A DNA stretch of 64,000 bases from VXNE01 sp965206615 (GTDB lineage: Bacteria > Pseudomonadota > Gammaproteobacteria > Pseudomonadales > Azotimanducaceae), in the NCBI GenBank assembly GCA_965206615.1, contig CBDBKI010000005.1, positions 3,038,001-3,102,000 on the forward strand, written 5' to 3'. The notes beneath the pieces are model-generated. The model saw only the letters and a list, made by a program, of their open reading frames with translations, was not told the origin of the DNA and made no database searches. A program made the position numbers and the translations under genes. Shown here piece after piece: positions 1 through 7,087 of this stretch. Every line of letters begins with the position of its first letter. Positions within the stretch are counted from its first letter, which is position 1.

Positions 1-405
1 GGTGGTTTCACGCTCATCGAGATCATGGTGGTCGTGATCATCATCGGCATCATCGGCGCGCTGTTCGTGCCGAACATCATGGGGCGGGGCGATCAGGCGC
101 GCCGCACGGCCGTCGAGAGCGACCTGCGCAGCATTGCGACCACCCTGGACCTCTACCGTCTCGACAACGCGTACTATCCATCGACGGATCAGGGGCTCGA
201 AGCCCTCGTCTCGAAGCCGGGCGGATTCCCGGAAGCGAGGAGCTACAACCCGGACGGCTACGCGAGGAAGCTCCCCGCGGACCCGTGGGGCAACCCCTAC
301 GTCTACGTCAACGTCGACCGGAGTTTCGAGCTGTATTCTCTCGGCGCCGATGGGGTCGACGGCGGAGAGGGGAGCGGCGCAGACATCCATTACCGCAACC
401 TCTGA
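1..405 (+). CDS. gspG: Type II secretion major pseudopilin GspG (5' end outside window)
   Basis: The frame is open from base 1 and starts inside the prepilin motif GGFTLIE, so only the first few leader residues are missing. GspG is the major subunit of the type II secretion pseudopilus, which is inserted in the inner membrane and pushes substrates through the outer-membrane secretin. Visible hallmarks are the prepilin peptidase site (G|FTLIE), the hydrophobic N-terminal helix, the STDQGLEAL segment and the conserved DPWGNPYVY calcium-loop motif near the C-terminus. The length of about 135 residues is normal. It is the first visible gene of a run of seven type II secretion genes on this strand; gspC-F would be expected upstream of the window. 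Confidence 0.95.
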   Translation, partial: GGFTLIEIMVVVIIIGIIGALFVPNIMGRGDQARRTAVESDLRSIATTLDLYRLDNAYYPSTDQGLEALVSKPGGFPEARSYNPDGYARKLPADPWGNPYVYVNVDRSFELYSLGADGVDGGEGSGADIHYRNL

Positions 406-426
406 CGCCCTTCGCCGGGGATCTGC

Positions 427-975
427 ATGCCTGCCGGAGTCCCCGACTTGCGACCCCGCGGCTTCACGCTCCTGGAGTTGCTGGTGGTGCTGGCGATCAT
501 CGGCATCCTCGCGGGCGTCGTCGCCATCAACTTCGTGGGTGCGGGTCGTGAGCGAGACCTCCAGACGGAGGCGGTGCGCCTCGCCGCGCTGGTGGAACTC
601 GCGCGCACCGAGGCCTTGACGCGCAATACTGCCTGGGGCCTCTTCGTCACGGACTCCACGTACGACTTCGCTTCCTTTGACTTCGACAGCGGCAAGTGGA
701 CACGCCCCGAAGACGGTCCATTCCGGGCGCGGGAGGCGCCGCCCGGCATCTCCTTCTCCGCTCACACCGAGCCGGGCGGGTCCTCGGCGTCCGGCTCCGG
801 ACGACCACCGCACGTCGCCGGCCCCGCGCCCCCGGACATCCTGATATTCGTGAGCGGCGAGCAAACGCCATTCACGATCGAGGTCCTCCCGGCCTGGGAC
901 TCGCCTCCGTGGCTGGTGCAGTCCGACGGCATCCAGCGAACCGTTGCTTCCCGCGCCGGCGACGACTCCCCGTGA
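427..975 (+). CDS. gspH: Type II secretion minor pseudopilin GspH
   Basis: A 182-residue minor pseudopilin. The prepilin peptidase site is R-G|FTLLELLVVL at about residue 12, followed by a hydrophobic helix of about 20 residues with Glu at mature position 5. It lies 21 nt after gspG and its TGA overlaps the GTG of gspI, which indicates translational coupling. The family role is assembly of the pseudopilus tip together with GspI, GspJ and GspK. The C-terminal half is rich in Pro, Gly and Ser and is not strongly conserved. Family assignment rests on the motif, size and operon position between GspG and GspI. Confidence 0.88.
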   Translation: MPAGVPDLRPRGFTLLELLVVLAIIGILAGVVAINFVGAGRERDLQTEAVRLAALVELARTEALTRNTAWGLFVTDSTYDFASFDFDSGKWTRPEDGPFRAREAPPGISFSAHTEPGGSSASGSGRPPHVAGPAPPDILIFVSGEQTPFTIEVLPAWDSPPWLVQSDGIQRTVASRAGDDSP

Positions 976-1364
976 AACGCGCCGGCGGATTCACCCTGAT
1001 CGAACTGATGGTGGCCCTGGTCGTGATCGCCACGGTGGCCACGGTGGTCTACACGCGCAGCGGCGACACCATTGGCCAGCTGCACTCGCTTGAGCGTCGC
1101 ACCCTCGCGCGCTGGGTGGCGGAGAACGAGATCGAGCGCGCCCGACTGGCCCGGCACGTCGCCGGCGAAGAAGCGGTGCCGCTCCCGTCCGGCTCGGCGC
1201 GGCGGCGGGTCACCCTCGGCGGACGCGAGTGGGCCGTGGTAGCAACCGCCAGCCAGACGTCACATCCCTGGTTGCGCCGGGTGGACTACACCGTGTTCGC
1301 CGTTGCGGACGGCGAAGAGATCGGCCCGGTCGACGCCGTCACCGCGTTCGTCGGACGGCACTGA
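972..1364 (+). CDS. gspI: Type II secretion minor pseudopilin GspI
   Basis: A 130-residue pseudopilin. I place the start at the GTG at 972, which overlaps the gspH stop as GTGA; the protein then begins VKRAGG|FTLIELMVAL, a short basic leader followed directly by the prepilin cleavage site, as GspI proteins have. Longer in-frame upstream starts would bury the leader inside gspH. GspI nucleates the GspI-J-K tip complex of the pseudopilus. Its stop overlaps the gspJ start as TGATG, so the two are likely translated in a coupled way. Confidence 0.9.
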   Translation: MKRAGGFTLIELMVALVVIATVATVVYTRSGDTIGQLHSLERRTLARWVAENEIERARLARHVAGEEAVPLPSGSARRRVTLGGREWAVVATASQTSHPWLRRVDYTVFAVADGEEIGPVDAVTAFVGRH

Positions 1365-2098
1365 TGCGCATGTACCGGCAGGGACAACGATCGGTCGCGG
1401 GGCTCACGCTGCTCGAGATGGTGGTGGCGCTTGGCGTCTTCGCGGTCGTCGGGTTGATGTCCGGCCAGATCGTCATCCAGATGGTCGACGTCAACGAACG
1501 CACGCGCGCGCGTTCCGACCGGCTGGTCGACGTGCAGCGCGCCGTCGAGATCATCCGGCGCGACATACAGCAGCTGGCGCACCGAACCGTGCGCGACGAA
1601 ATCGGGGATCCGGAGTACGTCCTCGACATCGGCCAGGCCGAACTGCTGCGCTTTACCCGCCGCGGCTGGAGCAACCCCCGGCAGGAGCGGCGATCGGAGC
1701 TCCAGCGGGTGGCGTACCGCCTCGAAGGCGACGCGCTGTATCGCCTGTTCTGGCCGGTGCTCGACCGCGGCGCGGACACGCAGCCGATCGCTCAGTTGCT
1801 GCTCCAGGATGTCGAGACGATCGACGTATCGGCGATCGACGTGTCCGGCGACCAACACGCCTACTGGCCCCAGACCGACGAGTTCGCCGCCGATCCGGAG
1901 CGCGAGCTGGCAGCCATCGTGGTGCGCGTCGCCGTCGCCCCGTTCGGCGAGATCGAGCGCCTCTGGTCCGTACCCTTCAGTGGCGCCCCCCGCGAGGAAG
2001 GCGACGCGGACACACTCGACGAAGCAGAGGAGGACGACGAGGAAGAGCCGCCCGACCGGGACTCCGTCGAAGACACGCCGATCAATGCGCTGTCCTGA
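1364..2098 (+). CDS. gspJ: Type II secretion minor pseudopilin GspJ
   Basis: A 244-residue pseudopilin starting at the ATG that overlaps the gspI stop. The leader MRMYRQGQRSVAG is cleaved before LTLLEMVVAL. The middle (IIRRDIQQLAHR, then a segment with TRRGWSNP and RVAYRLEGDALYR) matches the GspJ fold. The last 35 residues form an unusually acidic tail dominated by Asp and Glu that most GspJ proteins lack. GspJ binds GspI and GspK at the pseudopilus tip. The gene overlaps gspK by 14 nt. Confidence 0.92.
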   Translation: MRMYRQGQRSVAGLTLLEMVVALGVFAVVGLMSGQIVIQMVDVNERTRARSDRLVDVQRAVEIIRRDIQQLAHRTVRDEIGDPEYVLDIGQAELLRFTRRGWSNPRQERRSELQRVAYRLEGDALYRLFWPVLDRGADTQPIAQLLLQDVETIDVSAIDVSGDQHAYWPQTDEFAADPERELAAIVVRVAVAPFGEIERLWSVPFSGAPREEGDADTLDEAEEDDEEEPPDRDSVEDTPINALS

Positions 2099-3176
2099 CC
2101 GGGGCCACGTCCGGCCCCGCCTGCCAACGCAGCCGCTACCCCGCACCGCGCGCGGCGTCGCGCTGGTGAGCGTCCTGCTCATCGTCGCCCTCGCCAGTGC
2201 ACTCGCCTACCAGATGCTGTCGCGCCACGGACTCACGATCGCGCACTCGGACCAGGTGCTCCGGAGCGGACAGGCCCGCGAGTACGCCCTTGCCGCCGAG
2301 ACGTTCGCGCGCCAGCTGCTGATGGAGGACTGGTCCGACGAGGAGACGCGCGATTCGGACACCTTGCTGGAAGCCTGGGCGGAACCGACCCCGCCGTTCC
2401 AGATCGAGCAGGGTGAAGTCAGCCTCGCGATCGTCGATCTGAACGGACGCTTCAACCTCAATGGCGTCGTCGGCAAGGGCGGACCCGACAACCTCCAGCG
2501 TCTCAGGCAACTGGTCGGCAACCTGGAGCTCGAACCGGCCATCGCGGACGCCTGGCTCGACTGGGTCGATCTCGACACCGAGGTCCACGAGGCCGGCGCC
2601 GAGGACGAGACGTACCTGCTGTACGCGCCCGCCTACCGGGCCGCAAACCGGCCGGCCGCCAGTGCCAGCGAACTGCTGGCCGTCGCCAACGTCACCCGCG
2701 AGGACTACGAGAGCCTGCGCCACCACGTCACCTGGCTGCCCGAGGGCCGCATGCAGGTCAACGTGAATACCGCTGGCGCCGCCGTGCTCCGCTGTCTGGC
2801 GCCCGACCTGTCCGAGGACGACGCGCAAACGCTGATAGAATCCGATCGCGAATTCCAGGAGGTCGCCGAGATCGCAGCGCAGTACGCGGCGTTCGGCAAC
2901 AGCGTCTCGGTCATGGCGATCGTGAGCGAGTATTTCGAAGTGCGTGTGCGCGCCGAGGTGGCCGCTGCGCAGGTGGAACTGACGTCGATGTTGCATCGCG
3001 ATCCGACTACCGGACGGATTCGCCTGCTGGCCCGTGACTTCGGACAGCGTTTCGAAGGCGCCGCCGGTGCAGGGGATACGGACGACGAGGGCCTTGACGA
3101 ACTGCCCGAGCCGGCAGCCCGCGAGGGCAGGGCAGGGGCCGGCGCCCGACAACCTCACCAACTGTCCAGCGCGTAG
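2085..3176 (+). CDS. gspK: Type II secretion tip pseudopilin GspK
   Basis: A 363-residue protein beginning inside gspJ at the ATG at 2085. The leader ends at ARG|VALVSVLLIVAL; as usual for GspK there is no Glu at mature position 5, which fits its role as the capping subunit of the pseudopilus. The body carries VDLNGRFNLN, DWVDLD and VNVNTAGAAVLRCLAP, the landmarks of the GspK alpha-helical and helix-hairpin-like region. The C-terminus has a low-complexity tail rich in Gly, Ala, Glu and Gln past the folded domain. It is followed by gspL. Confidence 0.93.
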   Translation: MRCPDRGHVRPRLPTQPLPRTARGVALVSVLLIVALASALAYQMLSRHGLTIAHSDQVLRSGQAREYALAAETFARQLLMEDWSDEETRDSDTLLEAWAEPTPPFQIEQGEVSLAIVDLNGRFNLNGVVGKGGPDNLQRLRQLVGNLELEPAIADAWLDWVDLDTEVHEAGAEDETYLLYAPAYRAANRPAASASELLAVANVTREDYESLRHHVTWLPEGRMQVNVNTAGAAVLRCLAPDLSEDDAQTLIESDREFQEVAEIAAQYAAFGNSVSVMAIVSEYFEVRVRAEVAAAQVELTSMLHRDPTTGRIRLLARDFGQRFEGAAGAGDTDDEGLDELPEPAAREGRAGAGARQPHQLSSA

Positions 3177-3186
3177 GCAAGCCGGC

Positions 3187-4443
3187 GTGTCGCAACTCTT
3201 CGTTCGTCTGCTCGGCGCCGCGCACGAGACCGAGGCCGGACTTGATGTCCCCGTGCAGTGGCTCGCGCAGGACGATGCCGGGCCGGTGCTGGCCGAGGGG
3301 ACCGCCAATCTGGCGGATGTCACCGCCGACACACCGCCGTGGCCGGCAGGGCCGCGCAACGTCATCGTGCTCGCTCCCGTGGAGCACACCCTGTGGCTGT
3401 CCGCCACGGTGCCCGGACGGAGCACGTCGCAGATCGCGCGGGCCCTGCCGTTCGCCGTGGAAGAATTCCTGACGCAGGACGTGGAAACGATGCACCTCGC
3501 GCACGGCCCGATCGTGCGCGGCGCGCCCGTCTCCTGCGTGCTTCTCGACAGGCAGCTGCTCGCGGACTGGCTGGCGGCTCTGGCTGGTGCCGGGCTCGCG
3601 CCCGGTTTCATGGTACCGGACGCCAGCTTGCTGGCGGAGGACTCCGGGGCCACCGTGCTGTTCGACGGGCCGGACGTGCTGTTGCGTACACCGGAACACA
3701 TCACGCGGATCGACCCCCTGCTCCTGCACGATGCCCTGGTAGCCCCCGGGCCAACGTCCCGGGAGAGCGATGCACAGCCGGAACCCGCCGCGACGTTGCA
3801 GGTCATCGGGGGTACGGCCGCGGACATCGACGCTCTGGGGGCGGTGTTCCCCGGCGAGGTCTTCGAGCGGGCGCTGAACGGTTCCATGCTCCGCTACCTG
3901 GCCTCACGCTTCGCGATCCCGCCGCCCATCAACATGCTCCAGGGCCGCTTCGCTGCAACGAAACGCAGCACTCGAAGCGAGCGGCGCTGGCGTGGCGTGG
4001 CGGCACTCGCCGCGGTCTGGGGTCTCGTGTTCGTGGCCGTCCAGCTCGGCGAGGGCTTATGGGCGGAGCACCGGGCCGATGCGCTAAGCGCGGAGTCCGT
4101 CGCCCTGTTTCGCGAGCTCTTTCCCGGTGAACGGCCGGCGCGCAACGTGTACGTGGAGATGCGCCGCCGCATCGGTACGGCCGAGCGTCCGACCGCGGAC
4201 TTCCGGACCTTGATAGGGCAACTCGCCCTCGGCATGGAGCGCACGCTGGAGGGCGCCGAGCTGCAGTCGCTCTCGTTCAGCGAGAGCCGCGGCGAGTTGA
4301 GCACGGAGCTGTCCCTGCGCGAGTACTCCGATCTCGACCGGCTGAAGGCACAGCTCGAGGGACAGGGACTCGCCGTGCAGATCGGCTCCGCCGAAGAGCA
4401 GGACGGCATTGTCCGCGCACGACTGCGCCTGGGGCCCGCATGA
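3187..4443 (+). CDS. gspL: Type II secretion inner-membrane platform protein GspL
   Basis: A 418-residue protein. I chose the GTG at 3187 (VSQLFVRLLG), 10 nt after gspK; the longer frame from 3034 would lie inside the gspK C-terminus. The N-terminal cytoplasmic domain of about 270 residues is actin-like (PGRSTSQIARALPFAVEE) and in this family recruits the GspE ATPase. One membrane helix follows near residue 285 (WRGVAALAAVWGLVFVAVQL), then a periplasmic ferredoxin-like domain ending VRARLRLGPA. The stop overlaps the gspM start as ATGA. Confidence 0.9.
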   Translation: MSQLFVRLLGAAHETEAGLDVPVQWLAQDDAGPVLAEGTANLADVTADTPPWPAGPRNVIVLAPVEHTLWLSATVPGRSTSQIARALPFAVEEFLTQDVETMHLAHGPIVRGAPVSCVLLDRQLLADWLAALAGAGLAPGFMVPDASLLAEDSGATVLFDGPDVLLRTPEHITRIDPLLLHDALVAPGPTSRESDAQPEPAATLQVIGGTAADIDALGAVFPGEVFERALNGSMLRYLASRFAIPPPINMLQGRFAATKRSTRSERRWRGVAALAAVWGLVFVAVQLGEGLWAEHRADALSAESVALFRELFPGERPARNVYVEMRRRIGTAERPTADFRTLIGQLALGMERTLEGAELQSLSFSESRGELSTELSLREYSDLDRLKAQLEGQGLAVQIGSAEEQDGIVRARLRLGPA

Positions 4444-4937
4444 TCCTGGATCGCCTGTCGCTACGCTCGACGCCCGTGGCACGGCGCTATGAGGCGCTGA
4501 ACGAGCGCGAGCGCCGGCTGGTCCTCGTCGCCGTCGCCGTAGCAGTCGCGGCGGTCGTCTACCTCGGGGTGGTGGCACCCGTCCAGAGCTTCCATGACGA
4601 AGCCCTCGTACGCTATCGCCAACAGCAGGACCAGCTCGAGTGGATGCAACTGCACCGGGGCGAGATCCCCCGGCAGACCCAGGACGGTGGCCAGCCAGCC
4701 CCAACCCAGTCCCTGCTCACCCTGATCGACAGCACGGCCCGCCAATTCGACCTGCGCCTCGCCAGCTACCGCTCCGAGAGCAGCGGCGGCGTGAGCGTCG
4801 TCGTCCAGGAGCAGCCATTCAACGACGTTCTGCGCTGGACGGAACGACTCGGTTCGCAGCACGGCCTCCAGGTGGTGCAGGCTTCCGTCGACGCCCACGG
4901 CGGCGGCCGCGTCAACGCGCGGTTCGTGATCCGGTAG
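4440..4937 (+). CDS. gspM: Type II secretion protein GspM
   Basis: A 165-residue bitopic inner-membrane protein: short cytoplasmic N-terminus with YEALNERERRLV, one transmembrane helix at about residues 27-47 and a periplasmic ferredoxin-like domain (LLTLIDSTARQFDL, FNDVLRWTERL). It partners with GspL. It overlaps gspL by 4 nt. No gspN follows; the operon ends here against convergent mbnH, so this is a GspG-to-M arrangement without GspN at this locus. Confidence 0.9.
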   Translation: MILDRLSLRSTPVARRYEALNERERRLVLVAVAVAVAAVVYLGVVAPVQSFHDEALVRYRQQQDQLEWMQLHRGEIPRQTQDGGQPAPTQSLLTLIDSTARQFDLRLASYRSESSGGVSVVVQEQPFNDVLRWTERLGSQHGLQVVQASVDAHGGGRVNARFVIR

Positions 4938-4987
4938 TCGCCGGCCCTCGGTGGCTCTTCGGCTGCGCTCCACGGGAGCTGCGCGTC

Positions 4988-5017
4988 AGGGAAGCTCTGA
5001 TTCGTCAGAGGTTCCCT
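4988..5017. terminator. 13-bp hairpin with TTCG loop between gspM and mbnH
   Basis: The arms AGGGAA-G-CTCTGA and TCAGAG-G-TTCCCT pair over 12 base pairs with one internal G-G mismatch around a TTCG loop. It sits between two convergent genes and contains the mbnH stop codon (5005-5007), so it could end transcription from both sides. There is no T-run on either side, so the terminator call is tentative. The same sequence could be a minimal palindromic element or a remnant transposon end. Confidence 0.5.
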
Positions 5018-6276
5018 GGCGAACTCCCAAACTGAACGAAGTTCGCCGCTGGCGCTATCCCGTCCACAACAGGATCCTGGTGTGCCCCGCGCGTCAGGAA
5101 CGATCGATCGGTCAACGCGAGCAGGAACGCCAGCAACTCCGCCCGTTCCTCCGCCGACATCTCGAAGCCCTGGACGAACGTGTGCTTGCGCGCGTTGGTG
5201 CGACCGTCACCCGCGTTGTCCCCGGCGTCGATCTGGCGGCCGCCGGCCGCGTAGAAATCCAGCACCGCACGGAGGTCCGGCAGGCTGCCGTCGTGCATGT
5301 AGGGTGCAGTGGCGGCGATGTTGCGCAGGGTCGGCGCTCGGAACTTCCCGCTGTCGGACGGATTTCCGGTCAGCTCGTACAATCCCTGGTCCGCGGCGGG
5401 ATAGAGATTCTGCCCACCGACGTTGTACAGGCCCGTATTGTGGAACGGGTCGTCGAGCAAAGCGACGCTTTCGTGCGTGCTGGACTGGGTGAAGTTGAAC
5501 CCGCCGTGGCAGTGGTGGCACTCGAAGCGCTCGGAGAAGAAGTGATTCAGGCCCCGGACGGCCGCCGGGCTCAGGGCATCGTCGCGACCGCCGTACGCGT
5601 AGGCATCGAAGGGCGACTCGAAGGACACCAGGGAGCGGACGAAGCCGGCGAGGGCGTCGACCACGTGCGTGAACTCCAGGACCCGCGCTCCCCGAAACGC
5701 AGCTGCGAACAGCCCTTGGTACGTCGCGTCCTCCCGGAAACGTGCCAGCACCTCTGCTTCGCGTCCGGCGATGCCAAGCTCCACCGGACTGTCGCCGAAC
5801 ATGGGGATGAGCAGCTGCCGCTCGATGTCGCGCAGTTCGGGATGCGCCCACATCAGGGTACTGTGGTAGGCGACGTTGACCAGCGCGAGCGCGTTGCGGC
5901 GATGCGATTCGCCCGTGGAGCCCACTGCCCGGGCGCGTGGCTCGGCAAATGCGTACTGGGGCCGGTGGCAGGATGCGCATGCCTGCTTGCCGTTGCCGGA
6001 CAGACGGACATCGTAGAACAGGTACCGACCGAGTTCGACCTTGGCAGCCGTCATCGGATTCCTCTCCGGCACCGTCGGCAACGGGTAGCCGGCGGGGAGG
6101 TTCCAGGCGTAGTCCTCGGCGGTGTCGCACCCGGCACACGCCAGCGCGACAAGCCACACCGCCAGCAGCGCCCCAAAGCCGGTCCGGCGCTTCGCTGCCG
6201 CTGCGCGCCGACGCCGCCTCCGGCCCAGCCACGCCGACCTCGCAGACGCTGTGTGTCCCTCAGTGGGCGCCGTCAT
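5005..6276 (-). CDS. mbnH: MbnH-type di-heme peroxidase-like enzyme
   Basis: A 423-residue secreted di-heme protein of the cytochrome c peroxidase/MauG superfamily. Two heme c motifs are visible, CASCH near residue 100 and CHHCH near residue 253, with YMHDGSLPDL near 326, the usual segment around the second heme. A lipobox-like ALACAGC follows the hydrophobic signal. In the MbnH family the partner is MbnP, in which a tryptophan is oxidised to kynurenine to form a copper site; mbnP lies directly upstream here and overlaps by 17 nt. The start at 6276 is uncertain, because the Arg/Ala-rich N-terminus falls inside an interspersed repeat (6167-6244); the signal peptide proper begins at about residue 33. 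Confidence 0.85.
   Translation of the reverse strand: MTAPTEGHTASARSAWLGRRRRRRAAAAKRRTGFGALLAVWLVALACAGCDTAEDYAWNLPAGYPLPTVPERNPMTAAKVELGRYLFYDVRLSGNGKQACASCHRPQYAFAEPRARAVGSTGESHRRNALALVNVAYHSTLMWAHPELRDIERQLLIPMFGDSPVELGIAGREAEVLARFREDATYQGLFAAAFRGARVLEFTHVVDALAGFVRSLVSFESPFDAYAYGGRDDALSPAAVRGLNHFFSERFECHHCHGGFNFTQSSTHESVALLDDPFHNTGLYNVGGQNLYPAADQGLYELTGNPSDSGKFRAPTLRNIAATAPYMHDGSLPDLRAVLDFYAAGGRQIDAGDNAGDGRTNARKHTFVQGFEMSAEERAELLAFLLALTDRSFLTRGAHQDPVVDGIAPAANFVQFGSSPGNL
6167..6244 (+). repeat. 78-bp interspersed repeat, copy 1
   Basis: This segment matches 18348-18425 in the same orientation at 72 of 78 positions. It contains a stem (CGGCGC at 6185-6190 with GCGCCG at 6205-6210, 14-nt loop). 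Copy 2 has CGGCGT with ACGCCG, so the changed pair is compensated. This copy is overprinted on the predicted mbnH N-terminus. It is a REP-like palindromic element by structure; the family is not identified. Confidence 0.8.
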
Positions 6277-7087
6277 CGAGCTTGAACACCTTCTGCCCTG
6301 CGCAGTCGTCCACGCAGCGGCCGGTCGCGGCGTCGATGCCCAGGGCCGCCAACAACCGCCGACAGGATTCCCGGGCCGCGTATCGGCCCGCGCAGTTGTG
6401 CCCGGGGGCGATGTCGACCCCCTCCAACAGGGCGTCGATATCGACGATGACAATACCCTCGTCTGCGGCTCTGGCCGGAAGGCGCACCCGCGCGACATTC
6501 GGGGCGCGGCACTGCCCCGATGGCGCACGCACGGCCGAAGCGGACATGCAGCCCGTGCTCCCGAGGTGGAAGGACCACCGGTCGCCCAGGTCGAGGCGCA
6601 GGAACTTGTGGCCCGACTGCCAGGTCCAGAACATCGACGGGACGTCGAGCGGCGGCTCGGCGCGGAGCGGATTGCCGTGGTTGCCCGCGAAGGGCACGGC
6701 GAGCTGGAACTCGACTGCATCGTACTGCCCCGGCTCGAAGCTGCCGATGACGGTTTCATTGCGCGGCGTCGGAGCGCTGCCAGGGCACTCGCCGCCCAGG
6801 GCGACCAGTGCCGTGCCCAGGCTCTGCCACCGGCTGTCCGCGTCGAGACGCACCGGCACGCGGCCGCCTTCCTCATCGATCATGGCAAGTTCCGAGACAT
6901 AGAACCGCAGGACGCCGCGACCCGACGCGCAGTCGTCGAGGTGTGCGGACCGCACCTCGAAGGCAAGCCGCATCGGGACGGACGCCGTCTCGCCGCAAGC
7001 GGTCAGGCCCACCACGAAGAAGCCGCCCAGCATCATGCCGGCGGCGAGGCAGGCCGACCGCGAGAACGACGATCGCCTGTCCCTCAC
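6260..7087 (-). CDS. mbnP: MbnP family copper-binding lipoprotein
   Basis: A 275-residue lipoprotein with lipobox LTAC at Cys31. Family landmarks are the early FYVSELAMI, the motif MFWTWQSGHKF at residues 152-162 and FHLGSTGC at 173-180. In characterised MbnP, copper is bound by histidines and a kynurenine made from tryptophan by MbnH; Trp154 and Trp156 next to His160 are the candidate site here. The start is a GTG overlapping the stop of the upstream giant gene as GTGA, and the 3' end overlaps mbnH, so the three genes form one operon. No methanobactin precursor peptide is visible nearby. Confidence 0.88.
   Translation of the reverse strand: MRDRRSSFSRSACLAAGMMLGGFFVVGLTACGETASVPMRLAFEVRSAHLDDCASGRGVLRFYVSELAMIDEEGGRVPVRLDADSRWQSLGTALVALGGECPGSAPTPRNETVIGSFEPGQYDAVEFQLAVPFAGNHGNPLRAEPPLDVPSMFWTWQSGHKFLRLDLGDRWSFHLGSTGCMSASAVRAPSGQCRAPNVARVRLPARAADEGIVIVDIDALLEGVDIAPGHNCAGRYAARESCRRLLAALGIDAATGRCVDDCAGQKVFKLDDGAH

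Noticed and set aside
4951..6285. 444-codon plus-strand frame over mbnH
   Set aside because: Antisense shadow of the di-heme enzyme gene; no motifs.
5005..7087. Complete methanobactin biosynthesis locus
   Set aside because: Only mbnP and mbnH homologs are present; no mbnA precursor, mbnB or mbnC is visible in the neighbourhood.
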